Origin: Anastatus disparis
Lineage: Eukaryota > Arthropoda > Insecta > Hymenoptera > Eupelmidae
Length of the DNA stretch: 64,000 nucleotides
Direction: 5' to 3'
NCBI GenBank assembly: GCA_017163975.1
Contig: JAFFSR010000136.1
Location: forward strand, 11,033,501 to 11,097,500
Numbering within the stretch: the first letter of the stretch is position 1; each line of letters begins with the position of its first letter. The notes under the pieces were generated by a model. That model saw nothing but the letters and a program-made list of their open reading frames with translations. It ran no database searches and was not told the origin of the DNA. A program made the translations under genes and the position numbers. Below are positions 24,101 through 34,573 of this stretch, in pieces.

Positions 24101-26867
24101 TATTGAAACGACGCTGTTTAAGGTAAATATATTAAATGAACGCGTTAAGCATATAATTAACACGATTTTTCATATCGATGTATTTAATTATGAAAATTAC
24201 AGCTATATGCGATTAGATTAGTATTTAATTTTATTAAAGAATATTGATATAGGAAAAAAAGATTCCATCTTATTCAATGTGGAATATTTTTTTTAGAATT
24301 ATCTAAATTGTTTAAACACAGAGTAAGCAAATTAAATATCTTTACTAAAGGCAGTCATTAGTAGATAATTGAATAAACGATGTATATTATAAATATTTTT
24401 TACATAATCAATAGAATGTTCTTTTCAATTATTAAAAATAACAGATTTAAATATTTTTCCAGAGAAAAAGGCGTAAATTTTTCCTGGCCAAATTGGACAA
24501 TCTTCATTCTGTTAGTCAGTATCTTTTTCAGTAGAGACATTAAATTTTTTAACCACGAATTATACTTTGAAGATATTTTAGTGATATTTAACCATAAGAC
24601 AAACATAAAAGTTGAAGTAGCAATCAATTGATAGTTAAAACTGTTTGTATGTATTATAACATTCAATTAAAATAAAAATTTTAATATCAAGATTAAGATC
24701 TGAATGATTAATGATTGTAATTTTCAAACTTTTTTTCACAGTACGTTTTTTGTTTGATTTTGTGTATTAAAGCAACATTAAAAAGCATTGAACTTTATGT
24801 CAAAATATTGTATTTAAAGTATACTTTTCAATAAAAAAAAATGAAATGCAAATTTTTAAAAATCATAAATTTTGACTTAAAAGGTTAACTAAAAGTTCAT
24901 GTAAATGTCATAATTCTAAAAATTCATCTAAACTCAAAGCATACATCTCAAAATAATAAGTTAACAATTTTCATCGTTTCATTGCACATTATATTAACGC
25001 TTTTAATTTAGGCATCGCTTCTTTAAAAAAATGTGTATATATAGCTATATATAATTGTGTAATATATTTACCGAGCTTGCGAGTCAAACCAGTCATCCAA
25101 AAGTATCCAACAACCACGCCAGTGACAATTACAGGCCAAACTAAAGATGTAGATATAAACAGTGCAGACGATTCGATAACCAAGACGAGCTAATAAACCT
25201 TTTGATTTTTTACTCTTGGCAAAAGTCTCGTGTAGAGGGAACATTAATATAGCAAAGAGTAAGTGCAAACTCATACCAACACCAAAACATAGCCAACCTG
25301 TGAATCTGTCAATAATTTTTTTATTTATTTACTTTTTTTAAATGTTAATATTGTTGTAAGTGTGGAAAAAAGTAAAAGGTAAAATAAGATATGATGTTTA
25401 GAGATGATTTACTTTACTAATTATTCAATGTTTAAAGTTTCTGTTGATTGTATTGATTTTTAAAAATTATTTTGTTTATTTTTTTTTTGCTAATTTTTGT
25501 CATTTTCTAGTTATCTATTATCTACAAACATAAAAATTGATCAAGTAATAAAATATCAAGGTTCAATCTTGTAACATAAAAATATGTAGTAATTGGAATA
25601 TAATTGTTTTTTTTTTATAAAAATTTCATATTTTAGTAAAGAAAGATAACAAAGTATGTTTACATGCAATTACGTAAATGAAATTTTAATAAAAAAATTA
25701 AAACTGAAATGATTAATTAAGAAATGATTGATTAAATTATGAAATATACGTATGTATATTTAATTGTTATTAGAAATATTGATTATATGTCTGACATGAT
25801 CGAATAGTGTCATATGTCTGACATTAACAAATAGTATCATATGTCTGACATTACCAAATAGTGTCAAAAATAGTAGACACTGAATATAATCGATAATAAT
25901 TATTTGATTACTATAATTGATGGTTTTACGTTTTTTAACTCGTATACTATGGTTGAAAGTTGATGCTATATAATATTTCGTCAATTGTAATTATTCAAAA
26001 AGCTTTTACGTTCCTACGTCTCATTTATTATTATTAAACGTCGAATTGCGTTAAGCATAAAAGATAAATCATTATTTGATGAAAATTCTTGTCAAATTAA
26101 GGACATAGTGTATTAAACCGTTGTTAATAATTTTGAAAATTTTAATTATTTTTTCAAATATTATCGTGATAACTTACATATTTTTATGATGGTCCATTAA
26201 AACCCATATTCCTCTCCAGTGGCCAATAACCATTGGACCGACAATTACAGCTGCGATCAAGCAATCAAGTATATAGACTGTTCGTTTCCTTATGGTCACA
26301 CCTTTCGTAATTTCAGTTTTCTCGATTTTGGCTTCATTTTCATTATCATATAGTTGATTTCTCGGTCGAAGCAATTCTTTCTCAGTATTCTAATAAAAAC
26401 ATTAATTTTCTATAACACAATTGGTATAATCCTATGATGTTTGGTAAATCATTCTTTGTTGTATTTTTAATTGATTATTTATTTATTTATTATTATAAAC
26501 GTTTAATTTTATTCAAGAATCCAATTTACAATGTATAAGATTATTTTTCATTATTAAAATAAAATTAAAATAAACCAACCTTTTCTAAATTCGATTCAAT
26601 TTTTTGTCGAACAATAATGGCTTTTTTATTGGTGTTGAAAAACTTGAATGTAACACTGGCCTCATTTTCATGGTTATTATCTGACAACTTGAGAAAAGCC
26701 GTCGTTGATTCACAATCTTCTTTTTCACTTACTGAATATCGATAATTTTGAAGCTTTTCACTATTTTCGTTCGATCCGGAAACTTTAAGCTTCCTTGATT
26801 TCGTTTCTGCATTTGGATTACTACACTTAGCGCTTGGTGCCGAGATAATACTATTTTTATGGCTCAT
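5736..26867 (-). CDS. fusl: Fuseless-family multipass membrane protein, distal-start isoform
   Basis: Fuseless is a multi-membrane-span insect protein needed at presynaptic terminals for calcium-channel localisation. The coding exons, in transcript order on the minus strand, are 26867-26580, 26389-26178, 25305-25072, 22882-22744, (microexon 20817-20776), 11578-11420, 6841-6491 and 5900-5736. All phases match. The product is 515 residues, or 529 with the microexon. The first exon is a charged, probably cytoplasmic leader of 96 residues. After it the protein shows four units that each pair a hydrophobic helix with a WRGxW motif: HWRGIW, HWRGCW, VWRGAW and VWRGIW. The N-half ends with RCMRNLLAPPF. 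The C-terminus is a charged tail starting LEREKKEARR. The first intron's donor (GTTGGT) is weak. An alternative intronless N-half lies in the long intron between the microexon and the shared exons. Family identity is judged from motif memory, not from a search. Confidence 0.75.
9868..10398. repeat. Imperfect fold-back element, about 250-bp arms
   Basis: Bases about 9868-10121 and 10143-10398 are inverted, diverged copies separated by about 20 bp. The outer ends carry TTAAATGGGTGG and its inverted partner CCACCCAATTAAAT. The centre carries AAATTTCTAATAGAA against its inverted partner. The element sits inside the fusl intron 6842-11419. It looks like an old fold-back MITE and would give long double-stranded RNA if transcribed. 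Confidence 0.75.
11420..11578 (-). CDS. fusl: Shared fusl exon (third WRGxW unit)
   Basis: A 53-codon exon, phase 0 at both ends, begins NSRDWSLYILDCAFS and contains VWRGAWVLLD. Both N-terminal halves (ending RYKA or FRVN, or the microexon ending GGNQ) join it in frame. It splices on to the exon at 6841-6491, which begins VIGYIIVAVTFSLQP. This is the point where the two alternative transcript starts converge. Confidence 0.8.
12270..12440. promoter_or_regulatory. GC-enriched island in fusl intron, possible regulatory element
   Basis: This stretch has several CpG and CGCG motifs (GCGCGCACGTGC, CGCGGCGGAGG, GACGTCAGCCGG) inside a very AT-rich intron, and no open frame of note. It contains CACGTG and TGACGTCA-like words. 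It could be an enhancer or an internal start region for the shared fusl exons, but this is inference from composition only. Confidence 0.3.
13745..14392 (-). CDS. fusl: Alternative, intronless N-terminal half of Fuseless (proximal start)
   Basis: One open exon of 216 codons starts at the ATG at 14392 (MGCKNETKS). It ends in phase 0 at a strong GTAAGT donor. It is homologous to the four-exon distal N-half: YWRGTW and AWRGAW correspond to HWRGIW and HWRGCW. MRTMRNISAPPF corresponds to RCMRNLLAPPF at the end. Spliced to the shared exons 11578-11420, 6841-6491 and 5900-5736 it gives a 440-residue protein. The upstream frame has no earlier ATG before a stop. An overlapping short upstream ORF begins at 14402. 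The MGC start could allow acylation, but that is only a guess. It could instead be a separate paralogous gene sharing 3' exons. Confidence 0.75.
14393..15420 (-). promoter_or_regulatory. Presumed 5' UTR and promoter of the proximal fusl start
   Basis: The region upstream of the ATG at 14392 is more complex than the flanking introns, and includes a (TA)n microsatellite at 15070-15115. It contains a seven-codon upstream ORF (ATG at 14402, stop at 14384-14382) that overlaps the main start. No TATA box or initiator can be assigned with confidence. Confidence 0.3.
15070..15115. repeat. (TA)n microsatellite
   Basis: About 22 uninterrupted alternating A/T pairs, followed by CCCCCT. Confidence 0.95.
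16031..16220 (+). mobile_element. tRNA-derived SINE, copy 1
   Basis: The head is tRNA-like. It has a D-arm and A-box region (GTGGCTCACTTGGTAGAGC), an anticodon-like loop (TTCGTAA) and a B-box (GAGTTCGAATCCC). The acceptor stem does not pair, so this is not a functional tRNA gene. A tail of about 110 bp follows (CACTGTACGTTACATGTG, CGCTAATTAGTATCG), ending CAGCGACGTTAAATAAA. The same head and tail recur in inverted orientation at 43737-43933, which defines a family. Clear target-site duplications were not found. Confidence 0.8.
18990..19080 (+). mobile_element. Possible 3' remnant of a retroelement
   Basis: The sequence GCCCTGAAGTGGGTAG, then an imperfect palindrome TCGTGAGCACTCACGA, then AACGACGG and TTAATAAAGATTATTCC resembles the CTGAAG...GAAACG...AATAAA endings seen on several arthropod retroelements. 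No coding part of an element was found nearby. The assignment is tentative. Confidence 0.3.
20776..20817 (-). CDS. fusl: Candidate 42-nt fusl microexon
   Basis: The exon reads DVLSRRLIIIGGNQ, 14 codons in phase 0 at both ends, so inclusion or skipping keeps the frame between the distal N-half (RYKA) and the shared exon (NSRDW). It is flanked by CAG and GTGAGAG splice sites, with a textbook TGCTAAC branch site about 20 nt upstream. Its base composition is much less AT-rich than the surrounding intron. No transcript evidence is available here. Confidence 0.6.
21940..22420. repeat. Degenerate AT-rich repeat tract
   Basis: Strand-asymmetric variants of words such as CCTAAATTTCAA, TTCAAATCTTAATC and TTAAATTCTGAACCC recur throughout. 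This suggests a decayed short-period satellite within the distal fusl intron. No exact period can be stated. Confidence 0.4.
25785..25865. repeat. Three tandem copies of a 27-bp unit
   Basis: Units at 25785-25811, 25812-25838 and 25839-25865 each begin ATATGTCTGACAT and end AATAGTGTC or AATAGTATC. They lie in the fusl intron between exons 26389-26178 and 25305-25072. The nine-residue repeat this produces in one frame is a by-product of the 27-bp period. Confidence 0.85.
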
Positions 26868-29800
26868 TTTTTTTCCTTATATTTGATTTTCTATTGAAAT
26901 TTCACGAATGATCCTTATTGAATGTTTTTAGAAATTCTTCTATTTAAATAATAATTTTAAAAATATATTTAATAGTAATTTTATATAATGATAGAGTAAG
27001 TGGAACTTTAAAATATTGTCTTTTTTCCAAATAAAAGTGAATTTTAAAACTTGAAGAAAATGAAAAGTAAGTTTTATACAGCTTAAATGAATAAAAAAAT
27101 TTTTTTTAATAAAAATAATGTTATCAAAAAGACTTAAAAATTTTAAATAAATTTACACGAAACAGATAAAAATATTCTATAAAAATGAAGCTTACTAGTT
27201 TTAAAACGTTTCGTTCAGACTGTTAAGCTTAAGCTTACAATTTATATATACCAAGAAGTCCTATAAGAAAGATGTATGAAAACTATCTGACGATTCATAT
27301 ACCGATCTCCGTATATTTGCGCGCTTTACGTTCTGAATCTTTAGTACACGAGTATATAACTAACTACTAAGTTTTTTTTTCCTGCTATCGCTTTCACATA
27401 TCGCAGTGACACCTCCCTTGTGTCCTGCAAGCCCTTAGAGATATAATGAGTTGTGGTATATATACATACGATGTTTTGGATTTCGAACTATGCGCAAGGA
27501 AACTCACTGTATGGTCATTTCATTGCGCGTGAAGAGAAAAAAATACTTGCGCACGCACTATACAAGTGCCTTTAGTATCATAATGATCCTCATAGTTAAT
27601 ATTAATTTTTCAAAAAATTCAAATATTATTTTTGTCAATTATTATAAAATTTATTCATTTTTTTACTTTCATTTATACAAGGCATAATCAATTAAAATAA
27701 TTAAAAGCTTGATCTTTTTGTTGTATTTAAATTTCTACAGGAACTGCTTTTCGGAGAATATATTAAACAAAGTATTGAAAATTCTTGATTTTCTAACAAT
27801 AGTTACTCTTAGAAATTTCTTCTCGAAAGTGTTATCTAGTCAAACATAGATTGTATGATATCTACAATAAACATTTGTCGAAGATAAATAAAACCTTTTG
27901 ATTGGCATAATTTGACTATTTTTCTCTTGCAAACATAAACAATTTTTATGGTAGTCATTGTCTTTTTACTGCGAGGACGTTAAGTAGAAAATATAAAATA
28001 TTTCATGCATTTTATGAATAATCAATTTTACGATTATAAGATTATTAAATAAGAGAGTAAATAAAATTGTTTTGATGATCATAAAAGGAAGCAAATAAAA
28101 TTATAATCAATTTACTTTAATTAGTGAAAATTTCAATAAAATAAATTTATAAGATTGAATATATTAAAAACTTCACACTTTAACTTACTTGAATAAACTT
28201 ATTTTTTTTCTAGTAATAGTTGATCACTGTGTTAGGAAGAATAAAACTGGTTCAAAACACTTTGAAGAATTGATATTTTCTCAAAGTCAAAATACATACT
28301 TAAATAATATTGACAGTACAAGTTAGATTCACCGAGAAAAAAGTCACACTTCCAATACCAATACTATTGATATGTTTTGAAAAATCTCAACATACAAGGA
28401 GAATGCATTGCATTTGGATCTCGGATTTTTTTCTAGCTTTACATAAAATTGTGATATAGGCCTTGTCCATTCAGCCTTATATAAAATTATGAAGTTCTTA
28501 TATAAAATTGTGAAATAAGCCTCGTACAATGCTTAATTTTTTCAAAGTTATGACCAGTTTTGTCTGAATTATAAGGTTTCTTTCAAAAATTGGCATCTGC
28601 TTTATAGTCGTAATTTTGCAATTAATTATTATAAAAGATTTTTACAAAAAATATATTAATGTGAGATTAAAACCTTTCGGTCAAAAATAAAATACTTTCA
28701 ACAAACACAAATCGTTCAAAAGTTTTGAGAGGATGAAGATTAAGATAAAATTTAAATTGAAATGCAACTTTTATTCTTAATTCACATTTAATATTTGCAC
28801 TATTTTTATTTTTTTATATCTTTTGAACAAGTTGTACTTTTTAAGCAAATTTTGTTTTCAATAATAAAAAGCTTTTAAATTTTGAAAAAATAATTCTTTA
28901 TAACTTTAAAAAAAATTAATTGTTGAACCGAATAACCGCATCTTATTTCATAAGGCCCAAGTGCAATGCCCTCTCCTTGTTAATAATAAATGAGAAAAAA
29001 AAATCTTTTCGTTGAATATAAAATTTTGATGCTTTAATGGATAATGAGGGAATCGGAAAATAAATAAAAATTCCAAACATTCAAGATATGATGTAATAAT
29101 TTATTATAATCACAAAATGCTCAACTGTTTGATACAATGCTCAAAATCTTAGGATAATACAGTATATTCAAAGCACAAAAATATTTCCAAAATTTTTTTC
29201 ATAACATTGGCATTAATCGCAGAGAAAAAACTAGACGTAGTAACTACAAAGTTTTTCATTTTTTTTTTATTTCTTTTTTTAAGTACAGCTATTTATTTTT
29301 AAGGTCTTACTGTACAGTCGCTGGACAATACTTATTAATTTTTATTATTATGTTTTTTTTTATTTTATTTTTTTTTCTCGTTACATCGATACGAACGGAA
29401 AGAATCTAACCTGGAAAGTATGTTCTTTCAAGAAGTGTTGATAATGGTAATAATAAATGTGATGTGTTTTAATATTGCTGATATGAAAAAACTTACAATT
29501 TGTTTTTTTATTACGCCGAGTCACTTAGGAGATTTATTGATTTCATTATTTTTATTATTTTGTGCATGTATTATCAAAGACATTATTTTTTTTTTTTTTT
29601 TTGACGTAGAAAAATTAGTAAAGAATCTGTCCGTACGCTCGATGAACAAACGTCACCCCAGGACAGTAGTGACTTTACGTTAAAAAACATCTTTTCTGTT
29701 TTTTTTTAATCAAAATTAGGTATCCTCGAGAAAGTTCTTTCTATTGTATTGTACATGCACAATAATTTACAACATAGGTCAATAATTTGTAAGTTTTGAT

Positions 29801-32800
29801 TTGATTTTTTAAAATTTAATATTTGATGTTACAAGATTTAGACTTGAAATAATTGGTTGTCATGAGTACTTTTAGATGAGGTGTGAAGTAACTAATATGA
29901 TGTACTAGTAATACTAATCGAACGTGTTGACTAGTTTTTTTTTCTTAATGTATCAGTATAGTTAAAAATTTATGACTATTATTTACTATTTACACTTTTG
30001 TACTTACAAATTAGGTTCATGTATAAAGTAAAGTAGTAAATTATTTAAGTCTGAAAAGATAATGAAAATAAAAAATTAATTAAAAATTTTTTTCAAGTAA
30101 ATCATAAAAGTAAGGTAAAAACTTTCTGAGAATACCCAATTATTTAACGTAAAGTAAAAAGCTCGCATACTTTTTATAACAATAGATTTGCGCAAATTTC
30201 TTGCAATAACTTGGAAAACTTGAATAATATTTTTTTTTTATTTCACGTTAGCGCGCACAGCCCTTTTCAAAATACAACGTTCGGAAGTGATTTCGTCAAA
30301 TATCGAAATCTCTTTTATTTGTTTTTATTTTTTTTTTATTTTTTTTAAGTACACGAAAGTACACGATAAACGTAACGACGCTTTCTTACACGTTAATAAC
30401 AGTCGATGTGGCAGCAGGCCTGGCGAAAATCAGGCACAAAAAATTTAAAATTAAACATAATTTTGGTTTTATTTATGTTCAAACATAAAGAGCATTAATG
30501 TTTATAATAATAACGCAAAATAATAAAATTTTAGTGCTTGTTTTTTTCAGTCGTTCTTTTTTTTATCTTGAGTTAAGATATATATATTTTTTTCTCTTTT
30601 ACAAAAATTCAAGATAGAATATAATATGTCGTATAAAGTGTGAATATTCGTTTTATTTGTGTGCAAGTGCTTTAAAAACTTTGAGAAAAGTGAGTTTTAG
30701 TGATATGCAAGATTAAGAAATTCAAGTCGTTAATTTTACTTTCAAATATATTTGTGTTTAAAAAATACTGTTTAAATTCGATAATAAATATGATAATCGT
30801 CAACAAAATGTGTAATAATTTTATTTTTAGTTTGAAAAAAATAAGATCAAATAAATTAATAGTTTCGAGTCGTGCAAAATTTTATTTGAAGTGATGGAAA
30901 ATTTAACACAAAAATAATTTACTTTAATCCCAGCTGTACCAATATTCAAAACGCGTAAAATGTAACAAATAATTTAAAAATATTGTGGAATAAATATAGA
31001 CTAAAAATAAAGTTAATAAATTTATAAAAATTTTTAAAAATATTGAAGAAAAATTATGAGTTAAAAAAAAATTTACGATATTAAAGCATTTGTTTGAATT
31101 ATCAAATTAAATACATCCTAATGTTTAAATTTTTAACGTATAAACACGTGGAACATAAAAAAGCTTGATTTTAATTGCTTAATCATTTTAAGTCGATAAA
31201 TCTGGTACTATAATGTTTTGTTTCATCTATTTCTTTTATGATCATATTGATCGCAGAATAGTAATGAAAGATAAGAATAAATTTTTGTAATTAAAGTTTG
31301 GTTAAAAATCACTATAAAAAATAGCTGAATATGAATATTGTCCATCAAAAAAAGTTTTAAGATATAATTCTATTAATGATAAATTAATTTAAAAAAATGT
31401 GTTTTAATTATTTTTGTGCATTATTTTCGTCAAAATCACATAAGAATCTCTTTTATTTATAGTTTTGGTAACGATAATCGTTAGAATTAAATTATTGTTA
31501 ACGAAATAAAAAAAATAAATTGATAAAAAAAGTACTTTTACGAAAATTGGTTTAAAATTGGAAAATAAAATTTTAAAAATTGATCACGACAAGAATTTCT
31601 TAACAAAAGTCTTTGTTTCAGAGTTTTTCTTTAATAAAAATCTATAAAAATCTGTTTAGATATAGACATGTGAATGTCTACAGCGAAAGTGCAATTCAGT
31701 ACATTTAGCAATTTAAGTTACAGCTTTCTTTATGAAAATTGAACGTAAATTGATAAAATGACTAAACCAGTTTATTTGTCTGTAAAATTGACCTTGTATT
31801 TTTGAAATTACGTTGGATTTTTCATTAATAGAAAGAGAGAGAGAAAAATAAATCGAAAAAAATATTTTATGTATAATGGAATTAAATTTTTTTGCGAAAG
31901 CAGAGCTCAAGCGATATTACAGAAATATTAAATTTTAATGTATTACCATATTATAGCCAATTGCAGTCTTGCAGATACATGGAATAATAATTACAATAAT
32001 AAAATCACAAGAACTAGAAAAAAGTTTATAAGAAATGGAGAAAAAGTCTTCGTAAAGTAGAAACAGTATACTTAAATATTGATTAAAATATTAATCAAAT
32101 ATCTTACTTCATATTAATATAATAATTGGAATACATTTTTCTTTTGTAGTACAAGATAAAATTGGAATGAATATTTTTATATGACAAAGAGAAAAATTTT
32201 TCCGATAAAAATGCGATGATTTCAAAACGAACTTTTGCAACTCCTGCAAAAGTATTCCTTTTATAACAAGCCCTACTCACTTTCCTTCTAAAATATTTTT
32301 TCAACTAAATTTTAACAATATAATACTTTTTTTTATACCTCAAAACTTCACCTAACTAGACGACAAGACTAATCTTTAAAACAGATTTACATGAAACTCT
32401 CTGATCACTGGTGTAAAATTTCACCTACCGCATCTTGGAAACTATGTGTACTATAAAACTTGATTTTTTTTATCCAACATTATCGTTGATACAATGAGCA
32501 ACAAGACTATAATAAACGCACAATATAAATGGTATATATGTTACTCGAATTAAGAAATTTTTCGTTAAGTTCGCCATAATCTTGTAGAAATTAGAATCGA
32601 CAAAAAAATAATTAAACGTTTTTTTTTATTTGTTTATGGAAATATTTATATATGCGAACTATACCCTGTATATTGCGCGTTATATTTTATTTAGCTTTGG
32701 TTTGTTATTTCCTTTTTTTTGTGTTTTCAAAATTGTCTGCTGTTTCTCTTTAATACTATACACTGCTCGTTAAAAGTTAAAAACTTGTCATCTTTTAAAT

Positions 32801-33070
32801 AGCTTTCAGCATACTTTTTGACAATCCATCATCGGACGCAAGATTATAACGTTAACATTTGCGCCGATCTGATCGATATACACCGTAACCACAAGAATCG
32901 CTAAATCGAACTTGATCATCATTAATAAATCTTCGGACAAACAACATCATGCTCTCTCTCGGTATACGCACTACAAATACTGAACTTCACAAGCTGAATT
33001 GTTTAAAAATTAATTGTCTACTCTAAGGTTTTTTTTGTTTTTAAAACAGTCACCTGGTTTTAATGGAAGG
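26868..33070. other. Gene-poor AT-rich interval between fusl and the STARD10-like gene
   Basis: No exon was recognised. The stretch 27200-27560 is less AT-rich and is the most likely promoter area for the distal fusl start. The part next to 33071 should hold the STARD10-like 3' UTR. Around 28441-28530 the phrase ATATAAAATTGTGAAATA recurs about three times, a short degenerate direct repeat. Confidence 0.4.
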
Positions 33071-34573
33071 TTAATCGCTGTCCATAATTTCAATATCTTT
33101 AGTTTTTGACTCCCTTAGTTTAGATTCGTCAACATAATTGTTTTTAAGGTTTTTCTCTTCCTCTGACTTCACGCACTAGATAATAAAATAAACAATTTTA
33201 AATAATTTATATTTTTCTTTCTAAATTGAAGCTAAATTAGTGCGCCTATAAAAATGTGAGGAAAAAATTAAAAAATACAATTTTTCAATAATTTTGAAAT
33301 TGCATAATATCAATTTTTGTCATTAGGTTTCAAAAAAGTATTTTAAAAAACCTATATTAAATATTGTCAACTTAAAAATTGCATTAATAATATGCAGCCT
33401 TTTTTTACAATATCATACAAAAAAATATTTCTAACTAAAGTTTTGTGAGCTAGTTTTCTACAAAACTGTATTAACTACTTCGTACTTACATCTTCTATTC
33501 TTATTCTTGGCGAATTTATTTGTTCTGGAAAATGCCATGGTTTGTAATTTGGATTGTTAAGTAATTTCCAACTGGGGTAATTCACTGATGCTTTATGCAA
33601 TTTTTTGACCATCTATTGAAAAAAAATAATAATTTAATAAATCATTTGTTTTGCTACTTAATCTTAAGATAAATTATTTATTTCTTACTTTTGGTGCAAA
33701 TATTTGTGTAACTTTATTCACTAGCCAAACTGGCAATTTCCCATGAGGATCTGTGTGAGATACATATCCAAGTTCTGAGCCTTCTCCATTTCTTGATGGT
33801 CTTACAACATATCCTTTAAAAATAAAAATTTTTTCAAATTTTTTAAAAATGTTTCTATTCCTATTATTCTAAACTAATTAATATTAATAATAAAATTTAC
33901 CTGTCAAATACGAAGTAGCTCTTACAAAACTTTTTTTTGGAGGATGATCTTTGTGAAAAACAGAATGATTAATAATTAATTGTTCTAAACCAGTATCAAG
34001 CCAAGATCTTTGCAGTACGAAATCTCGATTTTTTAACGGTGAAGGACAGGCCACTGTAAAGTAGATTAAAAATAAAGTAAAACTGTTAAATAAATAAGAG
34101 CAGATAATACCTTGAAATATTGTACTTACTTGAATAATAACCAAGATCATTATTGGGATTAAAAAATCCAATGTCCTTGGAATCAATCATATGAGTATCC
34201 CAAACTTTTCTGTATTCAGGATCATGCAATACATCATATAACGTTTCAGGCAAGACATCAGGGAATGTTGTTCTAATCTACAATGACAAACAATTAAGTG
34301 CAAATAAAAATAACTTGATTCTTCCATGCACATTTATTTGTGATTGAAAGAATATTAAATTTTGTGTTGTTGTAAACACCCATAAGTAATTATTTAATAA
34401 AATTTTTAAAAATTTACCTTAACCATTCTGAAACTGATTCCAGGGACGGATTTGGTCCAAACTGACAAGCCTGGTTTATTATAGTCCAATCTCCAGTCAT
34501 TGTTGTCGTCGTACAGTTTCTTTAGCTTCTCAAAATCTCTATCTTCTGCTATTTTTACCAATCCAACCTCCAT
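33071..34573 (-). CDS. Stard10: START-domain lipid transfer protein, STARD10/PCTP-like
   Basis: The protein is probably a cytosolic phospholipid-binding START-domain protein of the PCTP/STARD10 group, which moves phosphatidylcholine and phosphatidylethanolamine between membranes. Exons in transcript order are 34573-34418, 34277-34130, 34053-33901, 33813-33689, 33612-33490 and 33175-33071. All are in phase and give 269 residues. The START domain covers roughly residues 8-225. Recognisable segments are [55 protein letters not shown] and [14 protein letters not shown] short charged tail ends IEIMDSD. The ATG at 34573 matches the expected family start, although the frame stays open for a few codons upstream to a TAACAG acceptor-like site. 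A non-coding 5' exon probably lies upstream. Confidence 0.85.
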
